NCBI GenBank assembly: GCA_001051155.2
Contig: JYIP02000006.1
Span: 2,728,001-2,792,000 of the forward strand
Source: Chrysoporthe austroafricana
Taxonomy: Eukaryota > Ascomycota > Sordariomycetes > Diaporthales > Cryphonectriaceae
DNA length: 64,000 nucleotides
Direction of reading: 5' to 3'
Every line of letters begins with the position of its first letter. Position 1 is the first letter of the stretch. The position numbers were made by a program, and so were the translations under genes. Shown here piece by piece: positions 1 to 12,037 of this stretch. The notes under the pieces are model-generated. The model ran no database searches. It saw only the letters and a list, made by a program, of their open reading frames with translations, and was not told the DNA's origin.

Positions 1-1803
1 CCAATCTCTGACGAGTTTGGATCAACAGACGAGTATGTCGAGTCTCTGCTCAGCTTTGCCTCAACGAGCGATGCATTCCAAATCCTGTGTGGGGGCGTCC
101 ACATATTGGACTTCTTCACCAACGAGCCTGGCCTTTTCCAATGGGTTTTACCAGAGGATTGGCAGTCATTCCTCATGAAGTGCGACCCCATGGCCCTCTT
201 AGACCTCCTCATGAGAGATGACCTCGACTCGCAATCCCCGGATCGCGGATGGCCGGACCCACCAGAGACTTTCCGCCAGTACGTCAGGGATGTGAGACGG
301 CACTCACTCTCAAGGTCCTTCACGCCCGTCAAGCCAAAGCTGCCTGTCATACCTAGGCAGGTGGCGGTGGGAATGAATGTGAAAAAGGTTCATGAGGTCA
401 CCAATTTCGCGGATTATGTGGATCGCTTGGCCGATGACATTGCGAAGCTGGCGGGCACGGAGATGACTCACTTCATCGACTTTGGGAGCGGGCAGAACTA
501 CCTTGGCCGGACGTTGGCTTCTGCACCATATAGCAAGAACATCGTCGCAGTGGAGGGCCGAGAGAACAACCAGGAGGGGGCTCGAGTGCTCGACGTGTTT
601 GCCGGCTTCGCGGAACCAGAGAAAGTCATGAGGAACAAGAAGGTCTGGCAGAGCCTGGTTGACAGCCAGACACCCATCGAGAAGTTGGATGAGAAAGCGA
701 GAAGAAGGAACGCCGAAAGGCCCACCGAAGAGCAGATCCAGGCCGTAGATCTCAGGCCGAGAAGCGAGCTGAAGACTATCTACCGCCCTGAAGAGGGCAA
801 AGGCGTCATCAAGTACATCACCGGGCGACTAGAGACTGGTGATCTGTCAGAGGTCCTGGGCAAGATCCACGACGTAGACATACCAGAAGATCAGCGGAAG
901 GAGCTCTCGTTGATGGCCATCTCGATCCATTCTTGCGGCAACCTCTCGCATTTCGGGATACGATCCATGATTCTGAACCCTAGCATCAAGGCTGTGGCTA
1001 TTGTTGGTTGCTGTTATAATCTTCTCACGGAGAAGCTGGGCCCACCGACATACAAACTGCCGTACATGAGACCCAGCCTTCAGGCCATCAACGGACGAGT
1101 TGTGCGAGAATCAGAGAAGCATGACCCTCAAGGATTTCCCATGAGCCAACGGGTCTCAGACTACAACGGACAGGGCATCCGCTTCAACATCACGGCCCGG
1201 ATGATGGCGTGCCAAGCACCTCAGAACTGGACCGACAAGGAGTCCGACTCTTTCTTCACGCGCCACTTCTACCGCGCTGTGCTGCAGAAGATGTTCCTCG
1301 ACAAAGGTGTGATCTCCAAGGTGTACCACGACCTAGACAAGGACGGCGTCGACGCAAAGGAGGATGGCGCAAAGATTGACAGGAACAGCCCTTTCAACAT
1401 GTCTACCAATCCGGTCATCATTGGTTCTCTCGGGAAGACTTGCTACAAATCCTTCCATGCATATGTTCGGGGCGCGATCAGGAAGCTGACCACACACCGC
1501 GATTACACCCAATACAGCGAAGTCATACAGGAGAAAATGGGCGCCATCACCGATGAGGAGATTGATGAGTATGTTAAGGCATACGAGGGCAGAAAGAGGG
1601 AGCTGAGTGCCGTCTGGAGCCTGATGGCATTCAGCGCGTGCGTGGTGGAGTCTCTCATCGTCACGGATCGGTGGCTGTTCCTGAGGGAGCATGCAGACGT
1701 CGTCCAGAACTGCTGGGTAGAGTCAGTGTTCGACTACAAGGAGAGCCCGAGGAACCTGGTTGTGGTCGGCATCAAGAGGAAGGATGCCGTTGCAGGGCCC
1801 TGA
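1..1803 (+). CDS. METTL25-like methyltransferase-domain protein (5' end off the window)
   Basis: The reading frame is open from base 1 to the TGA at 1801-1803, so the gene starts upstream; 600 residues are visible. A SAM-binding motif I (FIDFGSGQNYLG) lies near fragment residue 160. An IHSCGNLS block near 308-316 and an IVGCCYN block near 335-340 are hallmarks of the METTL25/RRNAD1 family. These are predicted class-I SAM-dependent methyltransferases; in animals one family member modifies ribosomal proteins, but the fungal substrate is unknown to me. No intron is needed in the visible part. The first in-window Met is not the start, because upstream residues continue in frame. The family call is firm; substrate and location are not shown by the sequence. 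Confidence 0.85.
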   Translation, partial: PISDEFGSTDEYVESLLSFASTSDAFQILCGGVHILDFFTNEPGLFQWVLPEDWQSFLMKCDPMALLDLLMRDDLDSQSPDRGWPDPPETFRQYVRDVRRHSLSRSFTPVKPKLPVIPRQVAVGMNVKKVHEVTNFADYVDRLADDIAKLAGTEMTHFIDFGSGQNYLGRTLASAPYSKNIVAVEGRENNQEGARVLDVFAGFAEPEKVMRNKKVWQSLVDSQTPIEKLDEKARRRNAERPTEEQIQAVDLRPRSELKTIYRPEEGKGVIKYITGRLETGDLSEVLGKIHDVDIPEDQRKELSLMAISIHSCGNLSHFGIRSMILNPSIKAVAIVGCCYNLLTEKLGPPTYKLPYMRPSLQAINGRVVRESEKHDPQGFPMSQRVSDYNGQGIRFNITARMMACQAPQNWTDKESDSFFTRHFYRAVLQKMFLDKGVISKVYHDLDKDGVDAKEDGAKIDRNSPFNMSTNPVIIGSLGKTCYKSFHAYVRGAIRKLTTHRDYTQYSEVIQEKMGAITDEEIDEYVKAYEGRKRELSAVWSLMAFSACVVESLIVTDRWLFLREHADVVQNCWVESVFDYKESPRNLVVVGIKRKDAVAGP

Positions 1804-4800
1804 TTCTCGAGCTATTCACCCTAGGGTGGCCCCGGGTTTCTCAACTCGGACAGCGAACACGCCAGGGTGCATCGTCGCTGGGACAAGGAGACGGCATCAC
1901 CGGAAGCTCGTTTGATTGCGCTGCTTGATTCCCTGCCATACGAATGATGAATGCGTCAGCCTGCGTCTCCAGGATATTACGTGGGGGGTCCTGGCTTCTT
2001 CATCCGTGGCTCCCACAAGCCGGCGTATGACCCATCATATCTATGGTTTTGTGCGGGCCCGATATCGAACGATGGCATGGGTGATGGCTATCATCGGCAT
2101 CACGACGCAGCCGCGGGATACTCGATGTAGTGGTCCCGACGAATTCACCTTGCAGTGCCACAACGGTTGGCTGCTCCTCCAGAGAGGCACACCTGCAGGG
2201 CAGCAGGAACTGATGTCATGCATGCAGTAAGGCGCGGGATGGAACCAAGATCTCAGGGGTTGATGCAGCCCTTTGCTGTTCATTCTCCAGCCCAGGCACG
2301 CCGGGCTCGCGGAATCCGCACGGACGGCACGATAGTACGGAAAACCAGAACCACCCACGCCTGGTATGCAGTTGCATGACTCTCTGTGAGGGTCTGCCTC
2401 ATGATATTACTCGGTGGAAGTTCTCCAATCTTAGGATGGCTAGGTGAAGGGAGGTGGTCAGGCTGCCGGGCAAGCGTGGCTCGTCGAGCTATCGCAACCA
2501 GCTGAATTGTCTCTAGTTCGGGCACAGCGGCCGGCTTCCATCCAATGGATATAACGATGTTCAGTCCAACACGTCTGTGGCTGTGTGGAGCAGAGCTGAG
2601 CTGTGGAATCTTGGGACAAGGCTGGGTAACGGTGGATGGTGGATGGCACGGGATCGTTGGGCTAGACGCGAAACCCCATGTCAGCCCCGTTGTGAGTGGC
2701 TTCTTCGAGGTCTGCTCTGGTGTGTGGTGGTCCACGTAAGGTGAGCGCTATGCGATAGGAAAAGAATAGCAGCATCCGAGTCTGCGGCCTTCCTGGACCG
2801 TTATCTAATCGCAAAGTCCCGACAATGCGGCAAGCCGAGGCTCGCTCGGCCCGCCGGCTCGCCCGATCAGGAGGAATACGCATCACGGACGAGATTCGAA
2901 TGTCAAATACATACCTGCAGACACTACACAATATCTACTCTAGACTCAGTCTCATAGTTCCTAAGGATAAGGCAATTACAACACTAAAAACCTCACGAAG
3001 AGCGGCATGGTAGCAGAGGATGTGGAATGTGATTATCGTGACATCCCGAGCGGAGTTTGCGTCTTCGATCCCCGGGCCCCAGCTCACGATGCCGTACCGA
3101 TGTCTCTGCACCAACTCTGTGGGCAGGCGGCTCAAGACGGCACTGGCAGGCTGCCGTCGGCAGGTAGGATCGTCCGTAGTACAGCATGAGCGTACAAGGC
3201 CCGTACCGGAACAGAGGCACCCGAGGATCGTGACGCCGTGATTTGGCAGTGCAGTAAGACCTAGGCGTTCTGGCCATCGGTAAGGCTGGAGACGGGGAAC
3301 GATAGCGGGTGACCTGAATGACGGCCGCCCTTTCTTGACGCTTCGTCATGGGCGTCAGCCACTAACCGCAGGTCACGAGGGTGCAGCATCATGAGGGAGG
3401 AAGCAAGATGCTGCAGGGAGATGTGACGGCGCACGCGTTCGCAAAATGCGGGGTGCGTCTCCAGCTTGACCACGAAGGGGAAGACGCCGAGGGATGCTGT
3501 ACTGGTGGTGGCGGCTGCGGCAGAAACCTTCCCACCTTCCCACGCTTCCCAGCTGTCTGGGTGAGACACGGGCACGTAGGTCACTGCCTCTCGAGGGAGT
3601 CCTGTTTTGCGGAGAATTTCGTGTCCCTGCATTACGAGGAAAGAAGGTGGCCAGGTGAGGACCTCGCCAATGCCGGGTGCTTTCTGTGTCAAGTGAAGGC
3701 AAGCGAGACACTGGGAATGGCGTCATGGACGTCCGCATTAGGTTCAACGTGCATACGGCTCAGCGGATCTGCGAGATAGAGTTGCAGCGTACCTCGCACC
3801 AGAAAAACTGCTGCCGGATAGTCAATGATGTAAACAACCAGACAACCATGGTCTACAGTTTGCGAAGATGCCGCTGAAGCCGTAACATCGTCCTGAACCT
3901 TGCTAGGCCGCTCCCTCGATCATGTCTGTGATGGCAGGCTGCTGACGGCCCCCCACGTTGGTGCCCACCTTGCATGACGAGCTGCTGCAAGAGAGTCCCG
4001 AATGTCTCTAGCTTGCCGGACTGCATGCCTGCGCCAAGTGTGCTGCAGGAGTATGCACCTCTCCTGACCATGTTCATGCAGGTAGCGAGGAATGAAGGGC
4101 GGCTGGCGGTGATGCTGGCACCACTGGGGAGTATCCAATATAAAGTGTGAAATACGCACGTCGTTCTCCCTCACACTCACCTATCCATCTCGTGTTAGCA
4201 CGATATCATTCCGCCTGTCGACGCTAAGGCAGCATCGGTGACGTGACCTTGCAGGTCGTCTCTGTCGTCCGTGACGAAAAAGGATCAGGAAGAGCGGCGA
4301 GGCGCGTAAACTGGAGCCGGGAATTGGGCAGGTCGAGGTTGTCCAATGTCCTGCACAGTTATTCCGCAGAAAAGACCGAAGTCACAGAGCTACACTAGGC
4401 GAGACTGGATCAACGTCAGGCGCCCCCGCGACCCGCCAAGTTGCCGGCCTGATAGAAGGCCTCCGTGACCATTTTTTGAGGGGTCCCGACGGCTTGTTCC
4501 CTTTTTCTTCGAGTCCCTACCTACATACAACAAAGCCCCCCCCTGCCTGCCTTTGTCCTTCATATCTTGAACGCCGTGTGCGGCTGCCGGCATCGACAAG
4601 CTCGCAGGAGATTGCACACGCAGTGGGACTTAATTTGGCGGCACGCGCCGTGCCTCCAGCCGACTTTTCTTCGCCAATCTAGGATCTCCACCATCTCTTC
4701 CGTCCGATCGGCGCTGGCAGGAATCGACTCATAGGCGGAGGAGGACCGAGCACGGACGACCTTATCTTCAGTCGCCAGCAGATGCCAGAGTCTTCGACGA

Positions 4801-5042
4801 AAGCATTCATCATCGACCATTGTCCTCGAAGAATCGAATAAGCCCAGGAGCGTAGCCGCCTCCGCACTGCAGGCGACTCCTCGGATTGGCTTTCTCAATC
4901 CCGCCCCAGAGTTACTTTTGCCGCCGCGAATACAGGATCCAGCAAACCATCTGTGGGGTTCAAGCAAGGGTGTCAAGTGCCGCTCCGCCAAAGGAGAATG
5001 ATCAGCGAGAGGCAGTGTTTCTTCACTCTGCGGTAGTCAATC
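1804..5042. other. Intergenic region, no supportable gene
   Basis: About 3.2 kb between the methyltransferase and the CASTOR-like gene. Open frames exist on the minus strand at 3261-3692 and 3853-4180, but they lack good starts, splice signals or recognisable motifs. They switch frame within short distances, so at most they are decayed coding sequence. The last few hundred bases should hold the promoter and 5' leader of the gene at 5043. Confidence 0.5.
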
Positions 5043-6585
5043 ATGAACGCCGAGATCAAATTTCTCGTAAGTCGAACAGTTCTGTGATTCATTCGTGACC
5101 TCCAGCCTCGCGTTGAGGCCCGGCATTTATCGCAATCCGTTCATCTCCCCAGTGCCGGGCGGAGGCCGATTGCGGGGTGTTCTTGTGCTCGGCGCTGTGC
5201 ACTCCTTGTGTTGTCGTCGCAATGAAGGGCTGTCATCCGAACGACCCTAGACATGAGATGGAGATGGAGATCTCATGTGCAGGCGCAAGAATTGCCTGAG
5301 CCGTCGTCGTGACAGAAGTCTGGGCAATCTGGTTCGGCAATGGAAGTAAAGCCGACTAAGGTTCGATACTAACAGCGCCATGACAGGACGAGACGCTCAG
5401 TCTTATACATATTCCTCTCAGCCTGTATTCACAATTCCTGCAGCCGATACTGAGGATTCTTCTTCCTCCGAGCATAGACAGTGGCGCCTCGCTCGATGAG
5501 CAGCTCGATGGCCTGACCCTAGATCAAAAGCATGGCTTCCTCAACATCAGCGTGACGCCGATCGAGTGCTCGATTGTGTGCCACGACGCCTGGGCAAAGC
5601 AGATCTTCAAGCCGATCATAGAGCGGTTGCCGAGAGACGCTGCAAAGACGGTGTCGATATCCAAGGAGTCGTATTGTGTCGTCCGGGTATCGTCTCCTGG
5701 CATGGACGCCGGATCTCGAGTCGTCGACCTGACATCGCCGCTCGCGCTAGTTGGCATTCCCATCTTCTTCATCACCTCTTACTATTCCGACTTCATTATA
5801 GTGCCGAGCAGAAACCGCCAGAGCGTGGTGCACGCGCTGCTATCAAGAGGTTTCGAGTGCCCTGAGGATAGTCATGATTCCTTCGTGTCACCTGTCGCAT
5901 TATCACACAGTCGGGGCCTCAGCCAGGAGAGCGATGAGCCGCCGTCCACGCCACCACCATCAAATGTCGCTGAACTGCAGGGTAAGCACTGTCGCTTCTT
6001 TGAGCTCTAGTAGACCTTATCGCTAATATCATTCCCAAAGTACGGACATTTAAGATGCTCAAGAAGCATAATGTCGTGCCTAACATCGACTACGACCTTC
6101 GCCTGATCCACTGCTCCGGCAAAGACGTTTCGCATGACGACGACTATTCGAGACCGGCCAGGTCCCACAGCGGAAATGGAAACCACCGCAAGGCTTCCTG
6201 GGTTGACAAGGTCGACACGAAATTCTACACCAGCCTCGTCGCGGCGTTGGTCAGCCAGCCTCGGTTCCTCTCGGTGACCATGACGGAGGAAGACGAGGCG
6301 TCACTCCTCATCGACAAGTGCTTGCTCGACTACTTTGGGGATTCGTTGATCGGGCCTACGGAAGCCGACCTGGTACCGATCTTCCTCGACCTCGTCGACC
6401 TGCCCTTCGAAGCAACGGGTATTGTGGCTGGCGTGGCGGGCAAGCTAGCGGAGGAGTTGCAGATGGAGGAGAATGCCGAGTTGTCGTATCTGTCCACCGC
6501 CAAGACTGGCGCAGTCATATTGTCGAGCGAGCTTGCAGACAAGGCTATGGACACCTTGAATCCATTGTTGATCAAGCACGGATGA
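5043..6585 (+). CDS. CASTOR-like tandem ACT-domain protein
   Basis: Predicted join(5043..5066, 5387..5981, 6041..6585), 387 aa. The first exon codes only MNAEIKFL and ends at GTAAGT. Its 320-nt intron ends with a TACTAAC branch site and a CAG acceptor, and both later junctions keep frame. The middle part (about residues 125-165) has a block resembling the ACT_7 domain of CASTOR1: a hydrophobic strand, then TSYYSDFIIVPSRN. A second ACT-like half lies near 320-385. Animal CASTOR1 binds arginine and controls GATOR2/TORC1; fungal relatives are less studied, so an amino-acid-sensing role is inference from family. A Ser/Pro-rich linker separates the halves. The convergent neighbour is a Yih1/IMPACT gene. 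Confidence 0.8.
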
Positions 6586-6930
6586 GGGGAATTCGCTTGA
6601 TCCGGCGGGCACGCTGCTCAAACATTACAATATCTTTTCAGCGTTGGCTCTGTGGACGGTGGATGTATCATATTGGGTTGGTCCGGTACTCTGGCACTTT
6701 TTTTTTGTCGGCCTGCATCTGTTTTAACAAATTCTTCCTTATTGGCATTAGCTGGCGTTGTGGAGGATAGGCGACAGACGTTCGTCTTTCCTATAGACGA
6801 CTGTTGTCCGGCTGGTTTCTGGGGGAAAAGTGTGTTACTCCGTCGATTTCAGTCCATAATAGCGCAACTTTGCTTAGTCAGTCGCAAATTCTTGTCGATA
6901 ATCTGGACATTAGATTTTAGAACTCGCTCC
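6586..6930. other. Convergent 3' region
   Basis: This 345-bp gap separates the stop codons of two convergent genes (the CASTOR-like gene and the IMPACT homologue). It is more AT-rich than the genes, includes a T9 run near 6699-6708, and should contain both polyadenylation regions. No gene is seen. Confidence 0.5.
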
Positions 6931-7761
6931 TCATTTCCCATGGCCCTTCTTCTTGCCCGTGGTTGAGTCCTCCACCAGGCCCGCCCTGACAAAGGCATCG
7001 CGCGCCACGGCGTTGATCAGCGCGAACCTTCTAGGCCCGAGCTTCTGCCCGCCGTACCAACGAGTCACGATCACCATGGTATCCCAAAGATCCATCAGTT
7101 GCATCAGGTGAAGAAGGCGTCCTCCCGCAGCGGTCTCCCCGTCGTCGTCGCAATCCTGGAAGGACGTCCCGTTGGCTCCTCTAATCCGCCAAGCTGTAAT
7201 GTTGTGCGTAGCAGTCCGAACGCGCTTGTCACTCGCCAATAGGCGTTGAGTGTACTGAGCTGCTTGATCAGGCGAGGTGACTGCGGCGCACCGGGCTATA
7301 AAAGTCGATCTCAACTCCGTAACGGGTTCTGACAGGACCCACGGAGGCTCAGGGCCAAGGTCATCTGCAACGTCCGGCTTGACCGTTGTCTGCCTTCCCT
7401 CGTCTACATCCTCATTGTCGAGTGAAGGCTCCTGAGTCAGACCGGCCTCCTCTTGTAACCGCTTGAGCTCCTCAACCGCATCGAACAGGCACACCTGGCC
7501 AGGCTGGTAGATATTACACAGTGCATTGCGAAATAGCTCTAGATCTCGAGCGGCCACCCCGCGTTTCCCCCTCGAGCTGTTCGTGCTGAGTACGCTGGGC
7601 GGGACAGCTGGATAGTCTGGCGGGAATCGCAGACGTAATGAGACTGTCTCCTCTGGTAGTGTGAGGATGTAGATCTCTGAGTCCTCGCCAGCTGTGACTA
7701 GGCTGCCTTCGCCGTAAATTGAATTGATAGCCTCGACTTCGTCTGCTAATTCCTCGGACAT
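6931..7761 (-). CDS. Yih1/IMPACT homologue (RWD + UPF0029 domains)
   Basis: A single-exon gene of 276 aa. I chose the ATG at 7761 (MSEELADEVEAINSIYGEG) because the RWD domain begins right there. Residues about 1-105 form an RWD domain with the PPDYPAVPP turn. Residues about 150-265 form the UPF0029/IMPACT domain, including DDDGETAAGGRLLHL and the VTRWYGGQKLGPRRF signature. Yih1 (yeast) and IMPACT (mammals) bind Gcn1 and restrain Gcn2, the uncharged-tRNA-activated eIF2alpha kinase, in the cytosol. It is convergent with the CASTOR-like gene and divergent from uS13m, with 430 bp between the start codons. Length and domain order match the family. Confidence 0.92.
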   Translation of the reverse strand: MSEELADEVEAINSIYGEGSLVTAGEDSEIYILTLPEETVSLRLRFPPDYPAVPPSVLSTNSSRGKRGVAARDLELFRNALCNIYQPGQVCLFDAVEELKRLQEEAGLTQEPSLDNEDVDEGRQTTVKPDVADDLGPEPPWVLSEPVTELRSTFIARCAAVTSPDQAAQYTQRLLASDKRVRTATHNITAWRIRGANGTSFQDCDDDGETAAGGRLLHLMQLMDLWDTMVIVTRWYGGQKLGPRRFALINAVARDAFVRAGLVEDSTTGKKKGHGK

Positions 7762-8191
7762 TTCGGGCTGTCGTCTCGAATTGAGGCTCAAAGGCTAATG
7801 CTGACCGTTGCACGGGCGTCGAACGTTGAATTCTAGGTCGCCCTGAGGTACCCAAAGCTTGAAACTTGCGAAGCCGAATCCTGAAAAATTCCCGTACGAC
7901 TCGTCAACACTTTCCAATTCAGACTCCTAATGACGCGCCCGTTATCTGGTTCTTAAGGTGTAATAGTTGGTGAAGGTTGAATTTCAAGCAGTGAGCTGTG
8001 CTTAGTGCCGCTACAGGGGGGTGGTTTGCCAGAATCTGGTCAGATGCTTACTCATCACAGAGCCGCAACAACGGCTAAAGAGTGACGGCGCCGATGCGGC
8101 AGAATCAACGACCCGCGAACACTCTTCCAGGACGCTGTCGGTCGCCAATGATTCCCTTATCGAGGTGAGAGGAGGACAAATTGTTGTCAGG
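7762..8191. promoter_or_regulatory. Divergent intergenic promoter region (IMPACT / uS13m)
   Basis: 430 bp lie between the start codons of two divergently transcribed genes, so promoters in both directions must be here or in leaders. I see no canonical TATA box or other named site that I would defend. Confidence 0.5.
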
Positions 8192-8692
8192 ATGGCGGTA
8201 CGTACTACACTTCCAGTGCCCCCATTGATCCGCGACTGACTCCCTCCAGATCTTCGTTTTCAGCGTCAACTTCGGCGAGAAAAAGCTGGTCAAGGTACTC
8301 TAGCATCCCACAATCGAACGCGCCCCCCCCCCCGGGAACCAGCGAAGACCCGAACTGACATGCTCGATTCACAGAAAGCCCTGACCTCCTTCTTCGCCCT
8401 CGGTAGCCAGACCGCCGACCGCATCATGGCAAAGTACTCCATCTTCCCACGGCAGCGGCTGGAGGCGCTCAGCCCCAAGACCATCATGCAGCTGACGGCG
8501 GAGCTGTCGACGATGACGATCGAGAACGACGCTCGCAAGATCGTGCAGAACAACATCAAGCGGCTGAGGGACATGGGCTCGTACAGGGGCAAGAGGCACG
8601 TCATGGGTCTGCCCGTGCGCGGACAGAGGGCACGCAACCAGAACGCGACGGCGGCAAGGCTGAATCGGCTGGAGAGGTTTGGACGGTGGTGA
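8192..8692 (+). CDS. Mitochondrial small-subunit ribosomal protein uS13m
   Basis: Predicted join(8192..8197, 8250..8294, 8375..8692), 122 aa. Exon 1 is just ATG GCG before GTACGT. Exon 2 codes IFVFSVNFGEKKLVK, and exon 3 begins KALTSFFALG. The intact protein reads like bacterial and mitochondrial S13: an N-terminal VNF..KLVKKAL segment, helical middle, then the basic GSYRGKRHVMGLPVRGQR block that contacts 16S-type rRNA, ending in a basic tail. The bacterial family is about 120 aa, so the length fits. It works in the head of the mitoribosomal small subunit. The second intron carries an 11-C run at 8323-8333. The 6-nt first exon is easy to miss in automated calls. Confidence 0.88.
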
Positions 8693-9131
8693 TCGCCATA
8701 TCATTGAAATCTGGGAAAGAGTACTGAGACGAGTCTCGCCGCGGATGTTGGCCGCCTTTTTGCGACGGTGTGGGGGTCTCAGAGCGTATTCGGACCACAT
8801 TGGGATGGACGGCAGAGAAAATAGAAGGAAGTGGCCATGTATAAAACTGATGTAACGCGCCATCTCGATGGGAGATAGAGCCTGCGAAAACCTAAGCATT
8901 CTGTCCAGGTGGCCAGACCTTCTCGACGGAGAAAAGCAATCAAAAATTTCACAAGATCCGAACAGACTTTGACTTCACCCAGGTTCGAGTGAGAACCGCC
9001 CCTGTAGATTGGAATACAACCTCGATTCCCCCACAAACAGTCTGACAACGAACTTAAAGCCGGTTTTGCTTGGTTCACCAGGGCCATCTGCAAGACCTTG
9101 CCGTTCCCCGAAGAGGGTCTCGTCTGCACTC
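8693..9131. other. Convergent 3' region
   Basis: 439 bp between the stop codons of uS13m and the dipeptidase. Several frames are open by chance, with no motif or splice support. It probably holds both 3' UTRs. Confidence 0.5.
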
Positions 9132-10603
9132 TTACAATGAACTCATCATCTCAGAATACGACATCGCTCCAAACCGCAACGGCTCTAGGTCATCTTCCAA
9201 GGCCAGCGTGCCCTTCGACTGCAAATCCAGCGCAACGGCATCGATTTCCTCCCACACGCGGAGCAAGTTGCCACCGACAACCTTCGCAGCATCCTCATCA
9301 CTCACGCCCTGCCGCAACATCTCCGCGACCAGATCCGGATACTTCGAGACGTCGTCCAGACCCTCGGGCGTGTTCGGGATCCCGTCGAAGTCACTACCGA
9401 GACCTACATGCTCATACCCAATCAGGTCGCCGATGTACGTGATGTGCTCCACAACATGCGCCAGTGTTGAGTTGGGCGGGTAAAAGTCCGGAAGCCCGTT
9501 CTCGTTGTTACCCTCGACGCACGAGACGAAGTCGGGCGAGAAGTTCACCATCACGAGGCTGTTCCTCTCCTTGACCAGCCGGAGAACGTGGTCTTGGACG
9601 TTCCTCGGGTGCGGGCAGACGCTGTACGCTGAGCTGTGGCTGTAGATGACCGGCGCCAGGCTACCCTCCCAGCCGTCGCCGCCCCCACCGAGCACGTCGA
9701 GCTGCGTGTCTACGCTGGTGTGGGATAGGTCGACGATCATGCCGATGCGGTTCATCTCGTGCACCAGCGCCTTCCCGTCCTCGCTCAGCCCGCCCCAGAG
9801 CCCGCCCTCCGGTGCCTTGCGCGTCGGGTTCGACCAGATCGCCGCGTCGGCAAAGCGGTTGGGGCAATTGTGGGTCAGCGTGGCGTACCTGACCCCCATG
9901 TCGTAGAACCGCCGCAGGTTCGCGGCGCTGTTGCCGATCTGGTGCAGGCCCTCGATGCCGAAGGGCGAGATGAGCTGGCCCTGCTTGAAGGCGGCCAGAG
10001 CGGTGCTGGAGTTGACGCTGGGGGAGAACTGGGACGGGTAGAGCGCCCGTATCCGGGCCATGAGGTCGATCTGCTGGTACGTGGCCTGGACGATCGGGGC
10101 GTAGATCTCGTCGGAGAAGTTGGTCATGTTGTCCGGGCACATCCAGTAGAGGCTCCAGAAGGCGCCGCCGTTCATGCCTTCGCGGAGGCGGGTGAGGTCG
10201 ACGTGACCAGGGGTCTTGCCGGTCTCGAAGGGGACCTGGAAGGCCGCATTGTTGATGTGGTTGTTGTACAGCAGGCGAATCATAATGGGCATATCATTGT
10301 GACCATCTGAGAATCGATTAGCGCCTATCGCCGCGCCACGGAGGAATTATGCGCCTGACCTATCAGCGGGGTGACGGAGAGGATGTTCTTCACCCGCTCG
10401 TCGATCGTGAGAGGCCCGGGTTGGAACCTGTGCGAGACGGCATGAATGCAACGGTGGGACACCCTGGAGAGGCCACCCAGGAGGAGGAAGCAGAGTGCGA
10501 GCCATGCAATGATACGGGATCGTGAGCGCGGGGCCCGGCGGGTATCATCTCGCTTGTCCAGGACGTGCTCGTTGGGCTCGCCCTTCTCGCGTGGGGACAT
10601 CAT
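9132..10603 (-). CDS. Membrane dipeptidase (peptidase M19), type II anchored
   Basis: Predicted complement(join(9132..10306, 10360..10603)), 472 aa. The start is the first ATG of an MMSPREKG N-terminus. A basic stretch and one hydrophobic segment at about residues 32-48 suggest a signal anchor. The 53-nt intron splits the Asp codon just before the first zinc-binding HxD motif (DGHND). Other M19 metal ligands are visible: Glu in FGIEGLHQ, His in VDLSHTS and His in YSHSSAYSV, plus the GLGSDFDGI block. The family hydrolyses dipeptides, including some D-amino-acid and cysteinyl substrates, with a binuclear zinc centre. An extracellular or vacuolar-lumen catalytic domain is inferred from the anchor. 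Confidence 0.9.
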
Positions 10604-12037
10604 GCTGACTCGGGACCCCTGAGCAGAGGCGGCTGGCAATTCAGAGGTCGGATGGGGGTGACCTCAGGAGGACTGTCGCTGGGTCAGGACACCACGACGA
10701 CAAGGCGACGTTGCCGCGTCGTGCATACGGCGGCATTGTGCTGGTGGTTGCTTGATAAGCGACACCGATCAAGTCATAAATAGCCCGGCAGCGCTTGTCG
10801 CTTAACCCCCTGTCTGCCGTTGAAACCGCTAGTACTACCCAAAGCTATACCAGATGATCTTCCTCTTGCGCCACTCCTCGCCTCTGGGCTCGTATGGAGG
10901 CCCCGTAGGCACGAGGCGAGGGAGCGGGAGGAAGACAAGCCCACATGCCAGGCAGGTGGGGGTATATACTGATACAGAGTAGGTAGTATGCGATCTATGT
11001 CCTCCCCCTATGTATGGACGGTAGCATGACGACACCTGCTGCAGCAGAGGTCGGCCGTACGATATGCATAGTCCAGACGGGCCTGGCCGTGACGCCTCGC
11101 AGGGAGGGCGGACCCATATGAGAATAGTCCGTACTGCCATAGTATGTATGTAGACAGGCGCACCTAGGCGCGAGGTCGACGTCACCAGGGGCGCTGGCCC
11201 GGCGGGCAGGAGAGGCAAGGCGTGGAAGGGGAGGCGGGACGCTGTCTCTCTCATTTCAGGGCGTGTCGAGGACGGCGCTGGCCCACTGATCCTCGGTCCA
11301 GGGGCCACCCGGGCAGGGCCTGGGCTGCCTCATGGGGGCCCCTGGACCAACAGAACTTTAGAGCGGCTGTCACCAATGACAGCGGCGGGACGACAGGCCT
11401 GGCGGAGCCCTCTTCTGCATTGGAGATTTCGTTTCCTGCAAGGTTCTACTATGTACGGTGGCTGTCGCGAACCCGACGTGGAGGCTTCCTTGGCTTCCAG
11501 CCTGACACTGACAACGCAGAAGCAGGTCGTGAGCCCCCTTTCCTGTCGCACGCCTCCTCCTCACGCCCGCCAGACGATCTGCCCTGAGTCGACTCCCCGG
11601 TAGCGTCACTGCTTGCTGCTCGACTGACCCCCTCTGACTGTACGCGAGTCCGTCTGCTAGTATTCACCGCTGGCGTCAGCTCGAGATCCCGGCAGCGGTA
11701 AAAAAAGACCCACGATCCGGAATCCAACAAGTGCCTGGGCCACACCCTCGGGGCCGCCAACAGCCCAGCTGCTCAGCCTCACCCGAATCTCCTAGCCCTG
11801 CTCGGTCTCGGCCGACGAGAGACAGAACCAAATAGGACGGGCCACTCGACCACGACCTCCTTGACATCAACAGTTTTCCTCCCCTCCCCCGAGCTGCGAA
11901 TCTCCCCAAACTACGAGAAGAGAAACAAGCCAGGACGTATATGTCTTTACGCGACCCGTAGCTCCGCTCACTCGCAATCGCAAACCGCCCCAACGACACA
12001 ACAGGCCTGACGCAGGTGCCTGTCGTCACTGCCCAGC
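10604..12037. other. Divergent intergenic region (dipeptidase / RhoGAP)
   Basis: 1.4 kb between two divergent start codons. The part nearest the RhoGAP, around 11,870-11,900, is pyrimidine-rich, typical of a fungal promoter or leader. No coding frame with motif or splice support was found. Confidence 0.45.

Noticed and set aside
3261..4180. Adjacent minus-strand frames upstream of the CASTOR-like gene
   Set aside because: No ATG start on the longest frame, switching frames and no recognised motif; could be decayed sequence but cannot be supported.
9759..10310. 183-codon plus-strand frame over the dipeptidase
   Set aside because: Antisense shadow of the dipeptidase exon; Val/Gly/Arg/Asp-rich without any motif.
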